The notes beneath the pieces are model-generated. The model was not told the origin of the DNA and did no database searches. It worked only from the letters and a program-made list of their open reading frames with translations. The position numbers were made by a program, and so were the translations under genes. Positions 1 through 7,402 of a DNA stretch of 25,740 nucleotides are shown piece by piece. Origin of the DNA: Oscillospiraceae bacterium (lineage in GTDB: Bacteria; Bacillota; Clostridia; Oscillospirales; Oscillospiraceae). Position 1 is the first letter of the stretch. Each line of letters starts with the position of its first letter. The stretch is from positions 1 to 25,740 of the forward strand of contig JAFNXT010000177.1 of assembly GCA_017378975.1 (NCBI GenBank). The letters run 5' to 3'.

Positions 1-1
1 C

Positions 2-46
2 CCCCAGTCCATCACTAAGTATGTCCAGGAGGTACTGCAGTCATGA
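2..46 (+). CDS. dxs: C-terminal tail of a gene fitting 1-deoxy-D-xylulose-5-phosphate synthase (partial)
   Basis: Only the last 14 codons are present, read from base 2 and ending in the TGA at 44-46. The stop overlaps the ATG of tlyA as ATGA. The residues (PQSITKYVQEVLQS) form a short amphipathic helix like the extreme C-terminus of Dxs proteins, which often end in a variable helix after a GL/GID turn. In many Bacillota dxs lies directly upstream of tlyA, and this is the main reason for the name. The alternative frame from base 1 stops at 16-18 and leaves a plausible gap with a ribosome binding site, so the assignment is an inference from position more than from sequence. Confidence 0.45.
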   Translation, partial: PQSITKYVQEVLQS

Positions 47-846
47 AGATCAAAAAAAGACTGGATGTGCTCCTGACGGAGCAGGGCTATGCCGATACCC
101 GTTCCAAGGCTCAGGCGATCATCATGGCCGGTCAGGTCTATGTGGACGGTCAGAAGGCGGACAAGCCCGGGATCTCCTACGAAGAGAGCGTCTCCATCGA
201 AGTTCGTGGAGATGTATGCCCCTATGTGAGTCGGGGTGGGCTGAAGCTGGAAAAGGCCCTCCGTGATTTCGGGGTCCGGCCGGAAGGCTATGTATGCAGC
301 GACTCCGGTGCGTCCACCGGCGGTTTTACCGATTGTCTGCTCCAGCAGGGAGCCAGCAAGGTGTTCGCCATCGATGTGGGCTACGGCCAACTGGACTGGA
401 AGATCCGCTCTGACCCCAGAGTCGTGGTCATGGAGCGTACCAACATCCGCTATGTGACCCCCGAAGAGCTGGGGGAGCCTCTGGATCTGTCTGTGGTCGA
501 TGTTAGTTTCATCTCACTGAAGATCGTACTGCCCACCATCAAGACCTTGCTCAAACCCACCGGACAGGTCCTGTGTCTGATCAAGCCTCAATTCGAGGCA
601 GGGAGGGAGAAGGTCGGGAAGAAGGGCGTCGTCCGCGATCCAGCGACCCACAAAGAAGTACTTGATATGTTCGTTTCTCTTGCCGGCCAACTGGGCTTTA
701 CGATCCTTGGCCTGACCTTCTCTCCTGTGAAGGGACCGGAAGGCAATATCGAATTCCTCGGTCATCTGACGCTTTCTGCAGCGGAAGGGATCCGTCCGGA
801 TACTGCTGATGTAGTCCGGCAGGCCCACGAAACATTGAAGGGGTGA
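43..846 (+). CDS. tlyA: TlyA family 2'-O-methyltransferase (S4 domain plus FtsJ-like fold), rRNA methyltransferase/hemolysin-like
   Basis: The 267-residue protein has the two-part TlyA layout. An N-terminal S4 RNA-binding domain (about residues 3-62, with the usual RLDVLL start) precedes an FtsJ-type SAM methyltransferase. The motif YVSRGGLKL is at 61-69, the SAM-binding GASTGGFTD at 89-97, followed by FAIDVGYGQLDW and later LIKPQFEAG. Characterised TlyA proteins methylate ribose 2'-OH groups of 16S and/or 23S rRNA in the cytoplasm; the exact target here is unknown. The start is ATG 43 with AGGAGG at 27-32. It is followed by nadK after four bases, so co-translation is likely. The length is normal for the family and nothing looks broken. 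Confidence 0.93.
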   Translation: MKIKKRLDVLLTEQGYADTRSKAQAIIMAGQVYVDGQKADKPGISYEESVSIEVRGDVCPYVSRGGLKLEKALRDFGVRPEGYVCSDSGASTGGFTDCLLQQGASKVFAIDVGYGQLDWKIRSDPRVVVMERTNIRYVTPEELGEPLDLSVVDVSFISLKIVLPTIKTLLKPTGQVLCLIKPQFEAGREKVGKKGVVRDPATHKEVLDMFVSLAGQLGFTILGLTFSPVKGPEGNIEFLGHLTLSAAEGIRPDTADVVRQAHETLKG

Positions 847-850
847 AGAT

Positions 851-1717
851 ATGATCAAAAAAGTCATTTTGACCCCGAACCCGTATCGGGACAAGAATTT
901 CCAGACCGTACGAAATGCATTGAAGATACTCCGTGATGCAGGGATCGAGACGAAGCTGTGTCTGCCGTTCGAGGTGGACCGTTCCTACGATCTTCCCAGA
1001 GATCTGACGTTCCAGAAGCTTGATCGGGAGTTGCAGCATACTGATCTTGTGATCTGCTTCGGCGGTGACGGTACGATCTTGCATATGGCCAAGGCCGCCA
1101 CCCGGCACGGTGTCCCCATCCTTGGTGTCAACATCGGTACCATGGGTTTCATGGCTGAACTGGAGGCCGGAGAACTGAGCAAGCTGGCACAGCTTGCGAA
1201 AGGGGAGTACTCCATCGACAAGCGCATGATGCTGGATGTGACGGTCCAGAGAGACCGTGATATCATCTATCATGACATCTGCCTGAACGATGTGGTGATC
1301 ACCAAGGGCGCTGTGGCCCGGATCGTCCATCTGTCGGTCCGGTGTGACGGGGTACAGGCTATGGAATGCGGTGGAGACGGCATCATCATCGCTACCCCCA
1401 CCGGTTCCACGGCCTACAATCTCTCCGCCGGAGGTCCCATCGTGGAGCCCGAGGCCCGAAACATCCTGATCACCCCCATCTGTGCCCATGATATGGTCAG
1501 CCGTTGCATGGTCGCTTCCGATAAGCGTGTGATCACCGTTGGGCTGACCCGAAATATGCGACGGAACGCCTTCCTGTCTGTGGACGGAGGAAAGGCCGTT
1601 CGACTGAATATGGGTGATATCGCCACGGTCCGCAGATCTGAGATGGAGACCAAACTGCTTCGACTGAAGGAACGCAGTTTTTATGACGTATTGAACACCA
1701 AGTTCAAATGTAATTGA
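851..1717 (+). CDS. nadK: NAD kinase
   Basis: This 288-residue enzyme phosphorylates NAD to NADP using ATP or polyphosphate. The diagnostic GGDGT loop lies at residues 71-75, preceded by a hydrophobic strand (DLVICF). The second signature, LNDVV, is at 145-148 onward, with Asp where many homologues have Glu after the Asn; this is a conservative variant. The third, TPTGSTAY, is at 182-189 and is followed by LSAGGPI. The start is ATG 851 with GAAGGGG at 837-843 as ribosome binding site. Its TGA stop (1715-1717) overlaps the ribosome binding site of argR. The tlyA-nadK-argR-recN arrangement is a common Clostridia operon and supports the call. Confidence 0.96.
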   Translation: MIKKVILTPNPYRDKNFQTVRNALKILRDAGIETKLCLPFEVDRSYDLPRDLTFQKLDRELQHTDLVICFGGDGTILHMAKAATRHGVPILGVNIGTMGFMAELEAGELSKLAQLAKGEYSIDKRMMLDVTVQRDRDIIYHDICLNDVVITKGAVARIVHLSVRCDGVQAMECGGDGIIIATPTGSTAYNLSAGGPIVEPEARNILITPICAHDMVSRCMVASDKRVITVGLTRNMRRNAFLSVDGGKAVRLNMGDIATVRRSEMETKLLRLKERSFYDVLNTKFKCN

Positions 1718-1731
1718 GGAAGGTGCCGGAA

Positions 1732-2184
1732 TTGAAGACACAAAGACAAGCTAAGATCCTTGAAATCGTCACCACGAAAGATATCGAAACTCAGGAACAG
1801 CTCCTGCAGGAACTGCAGGATGCCGGAGTCTACAGCACTCAGGCCACCATCTCCCGGGACATCAAGGAGCTGCGGATCGTCAAAGAGCTGACCAGCTTCG
1901 GTACTTATCGATATACTACCTCCTCCAAGGAAGTAGCCGGCACCTTTTCTTCCCGTCTGAATACCATTTTCCGTGAGTGTGTCACCGGGTTCGACTATGC
2001 CCAGAACATCGTGGTGATCCATACCCTTCCGGGTCTGGCCTCTGCCGCCGGTTCTGCTGTGGATGCCATGAGCATGAGTTTCGTGCTGGGCACCTTGGCT
2101 GGTGATGACACGGTGATGATCGTCATGCGGGATACCAATGCCGCCGCTGCTTTTTGCAGCGAGATCAAAAACCTGCTGAGCTGA
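1732..2184 (+). CDS. argR: Arginine repressor ArgR/AhrC
   Basis: The 150-residue protein is an arginine-sensing transcriptional regulator that normally works as a hexamer on ARG boxes. The N-terminal winged helix (about 1-65) contains the recognition segment TQATISRDIKEL, with SRD at 41-43. The C-terminal oligomerisation and arginine-binding domain has TLPGLASAAGSAVDAM and the signature GTLAGDDT at 120-127. I chose TTG 1732 as start because MKTQRQAKIL is the usual ArgR N-terminus and GAGGAAGG (1716-1723) is 8 bases upstream. The frame stays open to a TTG at 1714, but that would place the ribosome binding site inside the gene. Its location beside recN is conserved in Bacillus and Clostridia. 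Confidence 0.95.
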   Translation: MKTQRQAKILEIVTTKDIETQEQLLQELQDAGVYSTQATISRDIKELRIVKELTSFGTYRYTTSSKEVAGTFSSRLNTIFRECVTGFDYAQNIVVIHTLPGLASAAGSAVDAMSMSFVLGTLAGDDTVMIVMRDTNAAAAFCSEIKNLLS

Positions 2185-2205
2185 AACTGACAGGAGGGGA
2201 TCTGT

Positions 2206-3867
2206 GTGCTGAGTTTACTTCATATCGAGAATATCGCTGTGATCGAATGCTCGGACATCACTTTTGACCGGGGCTTCAATGTTTTGACCGGTGAGACCGG
2301 CGCGGGTAAGTCTATCGTGATCGATGCCATCTCCGCGATCCTCGGTGAACGGGCTTACCGGGATATGATCCGTACCGGTGCCAATAAAGCCAGCGTACGG
2401 GCCGTGTTCACGGATGTCCCTGAGCTTCCTTGGTTCCAGGAAAACGCCGTACCTTATGACTCTGAGACTGTGATCCACCGTGAGATCCATTTGGACGGCA
2501 AAAACGTGTGCCGGGTCAATGGGACCTTGGTCACAGTATCCATCCTTCGCAAGCTGGGCATCCAACTGATCAACATCCACGGTCAGCATGATTCCGCCTC
2601 TTTGCTGGATGAGCAGAACCATCTGGGGTTCCTGGATTCGTTCGCTGATATTGGAGATCTCCTTTTGGAGCATCAGACACGTTATGGGACGGTGTCGGAG
2701 CTTCGCCGTCAGATCGACCGGATGACCATGGATGAAGGAGAGAAGCTACGTCGCATGGAGACCCTCCGCTATCAGATCGAGGAGATCTCCAAAGCCGGAC
2801 TGGAAGCAGGGGAGGATGAGGTCCTTGAGGACCGCAGGAAACTCCTGCTAAACGCTGAGAAACTCTCCTCCGGTATGGAGCAGGCAGTGGAATGCTTGTA
2901 TGGCGGCGAGGAGTCTGACGGTGCTGCCAGCCTATTGGCACAAGCGGAGAGGGAACTCGCCCGGCTGTCCCGTTATACGGATTCCTTTGCCCAACTCCAT
3001 GAGCGTGTGTCGGACCTGATGTATCAGGTCCAGGATGTGGCCGAAGAGGTCCGGGATGCCAGAGATGACCTGAGTTATTCCGCCGATGAGCTGGAGCAGA
3101 TCGAATCCCGTCTGGATGTGATCCACAAGCTTCGCCGAAAGTACGGCGCTACCTGTGAAGATATCCTTGCCTATATGGATCGTGCCCAACAAGAGTTGGA
3201 TGAGATCGAATTTGCCGATGATCATCTGGACCGGCTGAAGCAGAAGCTGGAGAAGGCCGAGGCCTCCGCATGGGAAACTGCTTACGCGCTTCGCGAAAGG
3301 CGGAAGCAAACAGCATTGATGCTGGCAGAACGCATCCTGACAGAGCTTGCTCAATTGGATATGCCCCGGGTACAGTTCGACTGTCGGTTCAACCAGACCC
3401 CACTTACCGCCTTGGGCGCAGACGATGTGGTTTTCTACATGTCTGCCAACGCCGGTGAAGCTTTGAGATCCATGAGCAAGGTCGCTTCCGGTGGTGAGTT
3501 GGCTCGTATCATGCTCGCCATGAAGAACGTGCTGGCAGAGAAGGACAAGGTGGATACGCTGATCTTCGATGAGGTGGATACCGGCGTTTCCGGTCGGGCG
3601 GCGCAAAAAGTAGCGGAAAAGCTTCGGGCAGTCGCGAAGCATAAGCAAGTGCTTTGCGTGACCCATCTGCCGCAGTTGGCCGCGTTAGCTCAGACACATC
3701 TTCTGATCGCCAAATCCGAGCGGGATGGACGCACCTATACCACAGTTACGCCGCTGGATACTGAAGGGCGGAAACGTGAGCTGGCCCGCATCATCGGAGG
3801 TACCACCATCACAGAGATCACCCTTAAAAGCGCTGAGGAGATGCTCCAAAGCGGTGCTGGGATATGA
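2206..3867 (+). CDS. recN: DNA repair protein RecN
   Basis: RecN is an SMC-like ATPase that acts early in double-strand break repair. The 553-residue protein has the expected split ATPase. Walker A GETGAGKS lies at 29-36, then INIHGQHD. A long heptad-rich middle (about 160-370) fits the antiparallel coiled coil. The ABC signature ASGGELAR is at 427-434, Walker B LIFDE at 452-456 with DTGVSG after it, and the THLPQ switch starts at 486. The start is GTG 2206 with AGGAGGGG at 2192-2199, and MLSLLHIENIAVIE matches the family N-terminus. It is the last gene of this operon: a hairpin terminator follows within 10 bases. No truncation is visible. Confidence 0.97.
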   Translation: MLSLLHIENIAVIECSDITFDRGFNVLTGETGAGKSIVIDAISAILGERAYRDMIRTGANKASVRAVFTDVPELPWFQENAVPYDSETVIHREIHLDGKNVCRVNGTLVTVSILRKLGIQLINIHGQHDSASLLDEQNHLGFLDSFADIGDLLLEHQTRYGTVSELRRQIDRMTMDEGEKLRRMETLRYQIEEISKAGLEAGEDEVLEDRRKLLLNAEKLSSGMEQAVECLYGGEESDGAASLLAQAERELARLSRYTDSFAQLHERVSDLMYQVQDVAEEVRDARDDLSYSADELEQIESRLDVIHKLRRKYGATCEDILAYMDRAQQELDEIEFADDHLDRLKQKLEKAEASAWETAYALRERRKQTALMLAERILTELAQLDMPRVQFDCRFNQTPLTALGADDVVFYMSANAGEALRSMSKVASGGELARIMLAMKNVLAEKDKVDTLIFDEVDTGVSGRAAQKVAEKLRAVAKHKQVLCVTHLPQLAALAQTHLLIAKSERDGRTYTTVTPLDTEGRKRELARIIGGTTITEITLKSAEEMLQSGAGI

Positions 3868-3874
3868 TCATACT

Positions 3875-3903
3875 ACCGCCGGAGCGATCCGGCGGTTTTA
3901 TTT
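3875..3903 (+). terminator. Rho-independent terminator after recN
   Basis: A perfect 8-bp GC-rich stem (3876-3883 with 3888-3895, plus an A-T pair outside it) closes a GCGA tetraloop of GNRA type and is followed by TTTTATTT. It lies just after the recN stop and before the lepB promoter, so it ends the tlyA-recN operon. Confidence 0.88.
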
Positions 3904-3915
3904 ACAAATTTACAC

Positions 3916-3944
3916 TTTTCTTTTCGGCCAGACCCGTGTATAAT
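3916..3944 (+). promoter_or_regulatory. Candidate housekeeping promoter of the lepB operon
   Basis: A perfect TATAAT is at 3939-3944. The hexamer 17 bases upstream (TTTTCT, 3916-3921) is a poor -35 match, and a TTTACA at 3909-3914 is too far away (24 bases). The region is AT-rich, follows the recN terminator and precedes lepB by about 57 bases, so a promoter here is likely although the -35 is uncertain. Confidence 0.6.
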
Positions 3945-4001
3945 ATAAAAGACTATATGCGTCCCGGACGCAAAACTTACTTATGACCGGAGGGACCTGT
4001 C

Positions 4002-4607
4002 TTGGGTATTTTCAGGAATAAAAAAGAAAAAAGCACGCCGCCGAAATATACATGGCAACAGGAGATCGTGATGGATCTGAAGGATATGATCACCGTTCTT
4101 GCCGGGTTCATGTTGGTCTATATGCTCCTGTTCCGTGTTGTCGTGGTCGTGGGTCCGTCGATGTACGATACCTTGGTGGATGGAGACCGCTTGATCCTGG
4201 TGAGCAACGTACTCTACCGTGAGCCCCATCAAGGTGATGTGATCGTAGCCAGCAAGGAGTCCATCGGCGGCGAGTGTATCGTGAAGCGTGTGATCGCGAC
4301 GGAGGGACAGACGGTGGATATCGATTTTGATGCCGGTATCGTTTATGTGGACGGTCTTGCGCTGGATGAGCCCTATGCCCATACGCTCACCACCCGCAAG
4401 GAGGGCATGATCTTCCCTCTGACAGTGGAAGAAGATCATGTATTCGTCCTTGGTGATAATCGTAATGATTCCAAGGACAGTCGTGACCCCACCATTGGTC
4501 TTGTAGATCATCGGGAGATCCTGGGAAAGGTACTTTTCCTCATGATGCCCGGCGATCATTACGGAACTGTGGAAAGAGATTTTGGCCGGATCGGAGTGGT
4601 CGATTGA
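4002..4607 (+). CDS. lepB: Signal peptidase I
   Basis: The 201-residue membrane protease removes signal peptides from exported proteins. A short basic cytoplasmic tail is followed by one transmembrane helix (about 29-50) and the extracellular catalytic domain. The nucleophile is Ser53 in GPSMYDTL and the general base Lys95 in CIVKRVIA. The conserved GDNRNDSKDSR box is at 151-161. This is the Ser/Lys P-type (bacterial) peptidase rather than the Ser/His sporulation type. The start is TTG 4002 with GGAGGG at 3989-3994. The stop is directly abutted by the next gene, so it heads an operon with rbgA, rnhB and yraN, an order seen in other Bacillota. Confidence 0.95.
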   Translation: MGIFRNKKEKSTPPKYTWQQEIVMDLKDMITVLAGFMLVYMLLFRVVVVVGPSMYDTLVDGDRLILVSNVLYREPHQGDVIVASKESIGGECIVKRVIATEGQTVDIDFDAGIVYVDGLALDEPYAHTLTTRKEGMIFPLTVEEDHVFVLGDNRNDSKDSRDPTIGLVDHREILGKVLFLMMPGDHYGTVERDFGRIGVVD

Positions 4608-5477
4608 ATGCAGGACAATAAAATGAACATCCAATGGTATCCGGGACACATGACTAAGACCCGCCGTCAGATCGAGGCGGATCTGAAGCAGGTGGATGCC
4701 GTATGTGAGATCGTGGATGCCCGGATCCCGATCTCCAGCCGCAATCCCGATATCGATAGTATTTGCGGCAATAAGCCCAGGATCATCATCCTGAACCGTA
4801 TGGACTTGGCAGACCCTGAGTCTACGGCCCGCTGGGCAGACTATTATCGCAGTCGTGGTTGGGCGGCAGTCCCCACGGATTGCAAGAGCAGGAAAGGCAT
4901 CAATGCATTCACTCCGGCTGTGCGACAGGTGCTCAAAGAAAAGATCCAGCGAGATCAGGCCAGAGGCATGAAGCGTTCCCTGCGTGTCATGGTGGTCGGC
5001 ATCCCCAATGTGGGAAAGTCTACGCTCATCAATCAGATCTCCGGTCGCAAGGGCGCCAAGGCTGAGAACCGCCCCGGTGTCACCCGTGGCAAGCAGTGGG
5101 TCACTGTGGAAGGCGGCCTGTTACTGTTGGATACCCCCGGCATCCTGTGGCCTAAGTTCGATGACCCCGAGGTGGGCATGATGCTGGCTTACACCGGTGC
5201 CGTGAAGGAAGGTATCCTGGACATCGAGGAGCTTTCCTGCCATCTGATGGAACTGCTCTGGCAGCGGTACCCCCAAACGGTGAAGGACCGCTACGGCATC
5301 GATGCGGAGCCGGACCTACCGGGATATGAACTGCTCCAGATCACCGGCAAGAAGAGGGGGTACCTCCTCTCCGGCGGCGTGGTCGATACGGAGCGTATGG
5401 CAAAAGTGTTGTTGGATGAATATCGGGCAGGCAAGTTGGGGCGCATGACTTTGGAACTGCCGGAGGATATCAAATGA
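4608..5477 (+). CDS. rbgA: Ribosome biogenesis GTPase RbgA/YlqF
   Basis: RbgA is a circularly permuted GTPase needed for late 50S subunit assembly. The motifs occur in permuted order within 289 residues: G4 NRMD at 63-66, a G5-like DCKSRKG near 91, G1 GIPNVGKST at 131-139, G2 GVTR at 157-160 and G3 DTPG at 175-178. The IQWYPGHM N-terminus is characteristic of the family. The G4 box has Arg where the classical NKxD has Lys. The start is ATG 4608 directly after the lepB stop, with GGAGTGG at 4593-4599. An internal ATG at 4623 would give MNIQWYPGHM, the commoner family start, and cannot be excluded. The end overlaps rnhB by 4 bases (ATGA). Confidence 0.95.
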   Translation: MQDNKMNIQWYPGHMTKTRRQIEADLKQVDAVCEIVDARIPISSRNPDIDSICGNKPRIIILNRMDLADPESTARWADYYRSRGWAAVPTDCKSRKGINAFTPAVRQVLKEKIQRDQARGMKRSLRVMVVGIPNVGKSTLINQISGRKGAKAENRPGVTRGKQWVTVEGGLLLLDTPGILWPKFDDPEVGMMLAYTGAVKEGILDIEELSCHLMELLWQRYPQTVKDRYGIDAEPDLPGYELLQITGKKRGYLLSGGVVDTERMAKVLLDEYRAGKLGRMTLELPEDIK

Positions 5478-6100
5478 GTAAAACAGAGAGCATAACAGAT
5501 ATGTGGAGCATCGAAGATGCCCACTTTGAAGATGGCATCCAACTGATCTGTGGTGTGGACGAAGCTGGTCGTGGTCCCTTGGCTGGACCTGTATGCGCGG
5601 CCGCTGTGATCTTACCTCCCCATCTGGAGATCCCCGGCCTCAATGACAGTAAAAAGCTGACTGATAAGCGTCGTCGGGAGTTGTTCCCGATCATCAAGGA
5701 GCAGGCTGTGGCTTACGGTATCGGTCTTGCGACCCATGAGGAGATCGATGAGATCAACATCCTTCAGGCAACATATCTTGCCATGGAGCGCGCCATCGCA
5801 CAGCTCCGGATCGTTCCTGAGTTGGCGCTGATCGACGGGAACCGTGCCCGTGATCTCGGAGTTCCGGTCCAAACTGTCGTGAAGGGTGACAGCCTCAGCG
5901 CCAGCATCGCCGCCGCATCGGTGCTTGCTAAAGTTACCCGAGATGACCTCATGCTGGAGGCGGCGGTTACATATCCCGGATATGGGTTCGAGATCCACAA
6001 GGGCTATGGCACCAAAGCACACTACGCGGCTTTGACCGAGCTTGGTCCCTGCGCCATCCATCGCAGGACCTTCCTGAAGAAATTCTATGGGGATAAATAA
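5474..6100 (+). CDS. rnhB: Ribonuclease HII
   Basis: RNase HII cuts RNA in RNA-DNA hybrids and starts removal of misincorporated ribonucleotides. The 208-residue protein has the DEAGRG signature with Asp29 and Glu30, GLNDSKKL at 56-62, Asp121 in ALIDGN and Asp139 in KGDS, which together give the DEDD metal centre. It also carries SIAAASVLAKVTRD and the C-terminal YPGYGFEIHKGYGT box. The start ATG 5474 overlaps the rbgA stop as ATGA. The N-terminus is about 13 residues longer than E. coli RnhB. The end overlaps yraN by 14 bases. Confidence 0.97.
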   Translation: MSKTESITDMWSIEDAHFEDGIQLICGVDEAGRGPLAGPVCAAAVILPPHLEIPGLNDSKKLTDKRRRELFPIIKEQAVAYGIGLATHEEIDEINILQATYLAMERAIAQLRIVPELALIDGNRARDLGVPVQTVVKGDSLSASIAAASVLAKVTRDDLMLEAAVTYPGYGFEIHKGYGTKAHYAALTELGPCAIHRRTFLKKFYGDK

Positions 6101-6452
6101 CATCGCCGGTGCCTGGGGAGAAGCATTGGCCTGGGAATACCTGCGTAAGAAACGCTATGTTTTGGAAGCGGCAGGGTTCCGCTCCAGATTCGGTGAGATC
6201 GATCTGATCGTGCGGAACAAGAAATTTCTTGTTTTCGTGGAGGTGAAGCTTCGCAAGTCCGGTTCCTTCGCCAAGGCGATGGAATACGTGGATGGAAAGA
6301 AGCAGTCGAAGCTGATCTCCACCGCATCCTACTATCTTTCCATACACCCTACGACGCTTCAACCACGGTTTGACGTGATCGAGATCTATGCCCCTCAGGG
6401 GACTCTGACCCCGGAGCCCCAGATCTATCATTTGGAGGATGCGTTCCAATGA
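6087..6452 (+). CDS. yraN: YraN/UPF0102 family nuclease-fold protein
   Basis: This 121-residue protein belongs to the conserved but poorly characterised YraN family, which has an endonuclease-like fold. The family pattern is visible: GEALAWEYL near the start, GEIDLIV from 36 and FVEVKLR from about 50. GEID (36-39) and EVK (52-54) resemble the D...(E)xK nuclease core. No biochemical role is firmly established. The start ATG 6087 lies inside the end of rnhB, and its ribosome binding site is weak, so translational coupling to rnhB is likely. The rnhB-yraN pair is very common in bacteria. The stop overlaps the next ATG. Confidence 0.93.
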   Translation: MGINNIAGAWGEALAWEYLRKKRYVLEAAGFRSRFGEIDLIVRNKKFLVFVEVKLRKSGSFAKAMEYVDGKKQSKLISTASYYLSIHPTTLQPRFDVIEIYAPQGTLTPEPQIYHLEDAFQ

Positions 6453-7402
6453 AATTTCCTGTATTCGATCTGCATTGTGATACTGCTTACGCACTGCTGG
6501 GCAAGGACCACAACAGTGCGGGCAGTTTGAAAAAGAATGAACTCCACATCGACCTCGAAAGAGCGAAGGTATTACCCGGCTACGCCCAGTGCTTCGCCTG
6601 TTTCACAACGCCCTTCATGGAGGAGTGGTTCAAGATCCAGCCGCTGAACATCTTTGAACGGGAGTTGGCCACGATCCAGCGAGAGGTCGATAAAAACAAG
6701 CGGATGATCAGTCTTGCCTACACTGCCGAGGATATCGATTCTGCCCGTGAAAAGGGGAAAGCCTCCGCGATCCTGACGATCGAAGGACCTGCTGGCTTTG
6801 GTTACGACCACGGTCTTCTGCAGGACCTCAGCCTGATCGGTTTCCGCATGACCACCCTGACCTGGAACGAACAAAACCCGCTGGCAGGTTCTCACGTCAC
6901 CGGCGGTGGATTGACAGGGCAGGGGAGGGACTTCGTGAAGGAGGCCCAGCGTGTGGGGATGCTGGTCGATGTGAGCCATTTGAGCGATGAAGCCTTCTGG
7001 GACCTCATGGACATCACCCACGGACCGGTCATCGCTTCCCACAGCAACAGCCGTGCGGTCTGTTCCGTGAGCCGCAACCTGACGGATGATATGTTCCGTG
7101 CCATCTGCCAGACCGGCGGTGTGGTGGGCTTCAATCAATGCGCGCCCTTCGTTGGGCAGGAGCCTACTCTGGACACGGCCTGTGACCATATCCTCCACTG
7201 GCTCGAGATCGACCCTGATGGGAAACATATCGCCCTTGGCGGTGATCTGGATGGGTGCGATCAGCTTACCGGTGGCTTCCGGGACATCACCGGTTACTCC
7301 GATATGGCCGATCGTCTGCTGGCCCGTGGACTGGACGAAAAGATGGTCGAAGACATCTTCTGGAACAATGCGATGGGAGTGATGCGCAAGTGTTGTATGT
7401 GA
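6449..7402 (+). CDS. Membrane dipeptidase-type (peptidase M19) dipeptidase
   Basis: The 317-residue protein is a zinc dipeptidase of the M19 (renal dipeptidase) family, which hydrolyse dipeptides, often with D-residues. The binuclear zinc ligands line up: His9 and Asp11 in DLHCDT, Glu112 in TIEGP, His177 in VDVSHLSD, His198 in ASHSNSR and Asp266 in LGGDLDG. There is no signal peptide or membrane anchor, so a cytoplasmic enzyme is expected; bacterial members often lack them. The start ATG 6449 overlaps the yraN stop (ATGA). The substrate is unknown. The downstream ThrC-like gene begins inside its last codons. Confidence 0.93.
   Translation: MKFPVFDLHCDTAYALLGKDHNSAGSLKKNELHIDLERAKVLPGYAQCFACFTTPFMEEWFKIQPLNIFERELATIQREVDKNKRMISLAYTAEDIDSAREKGKASAILTIEGPAGFGYDHGLLQDLSLIGFRMTTLTWNEQNPLAGSHVTGGGLTGQGRDFVKEAQRVGMLVDVSHLSDEAFWDLMDITHGPVIASHSNSRAVCSVSRNLTDDMFRAICQTGGVVGFNQCAPFVGQEPTLDTACDHILHWLEIDPDGKHIALGGDLDGCDQLTGGFRDITGYSDMADRLLARGLDEKMVEDIFWNNAMGVMRKCCM

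Noticed and set aside
21..266. Frame overlapping the start of tlyA from ATG 21
   Set aside because: It lacks any domain, and its Arg/Gly/Cys-rich translation is an out-of-frame reading of the S4 domain of TlyA.
698..1741. Long antisense frame over nadK
   Set aside because: The translation is His/Gly/Asp-rich with no recognisable domain, and nadK on the + strand is complete with all motifs.
3959..3971. Small inverted repeat GCGT-CCCGG-ACGC in the lepB leader
   Set aside because: Only 4 bp can pair around a realistic loop; it is too weak to call a regulatory structure.
7255..7392. Extended N-terminus for the ThrC-like gene reaching back into the dipeptidase
   Set aside because: The extra residues are an Arg/Gly-rich out-of-frame reading of the conserved dipeptidase C-terminus, and ThrC-like similarity begins only after about 7393.
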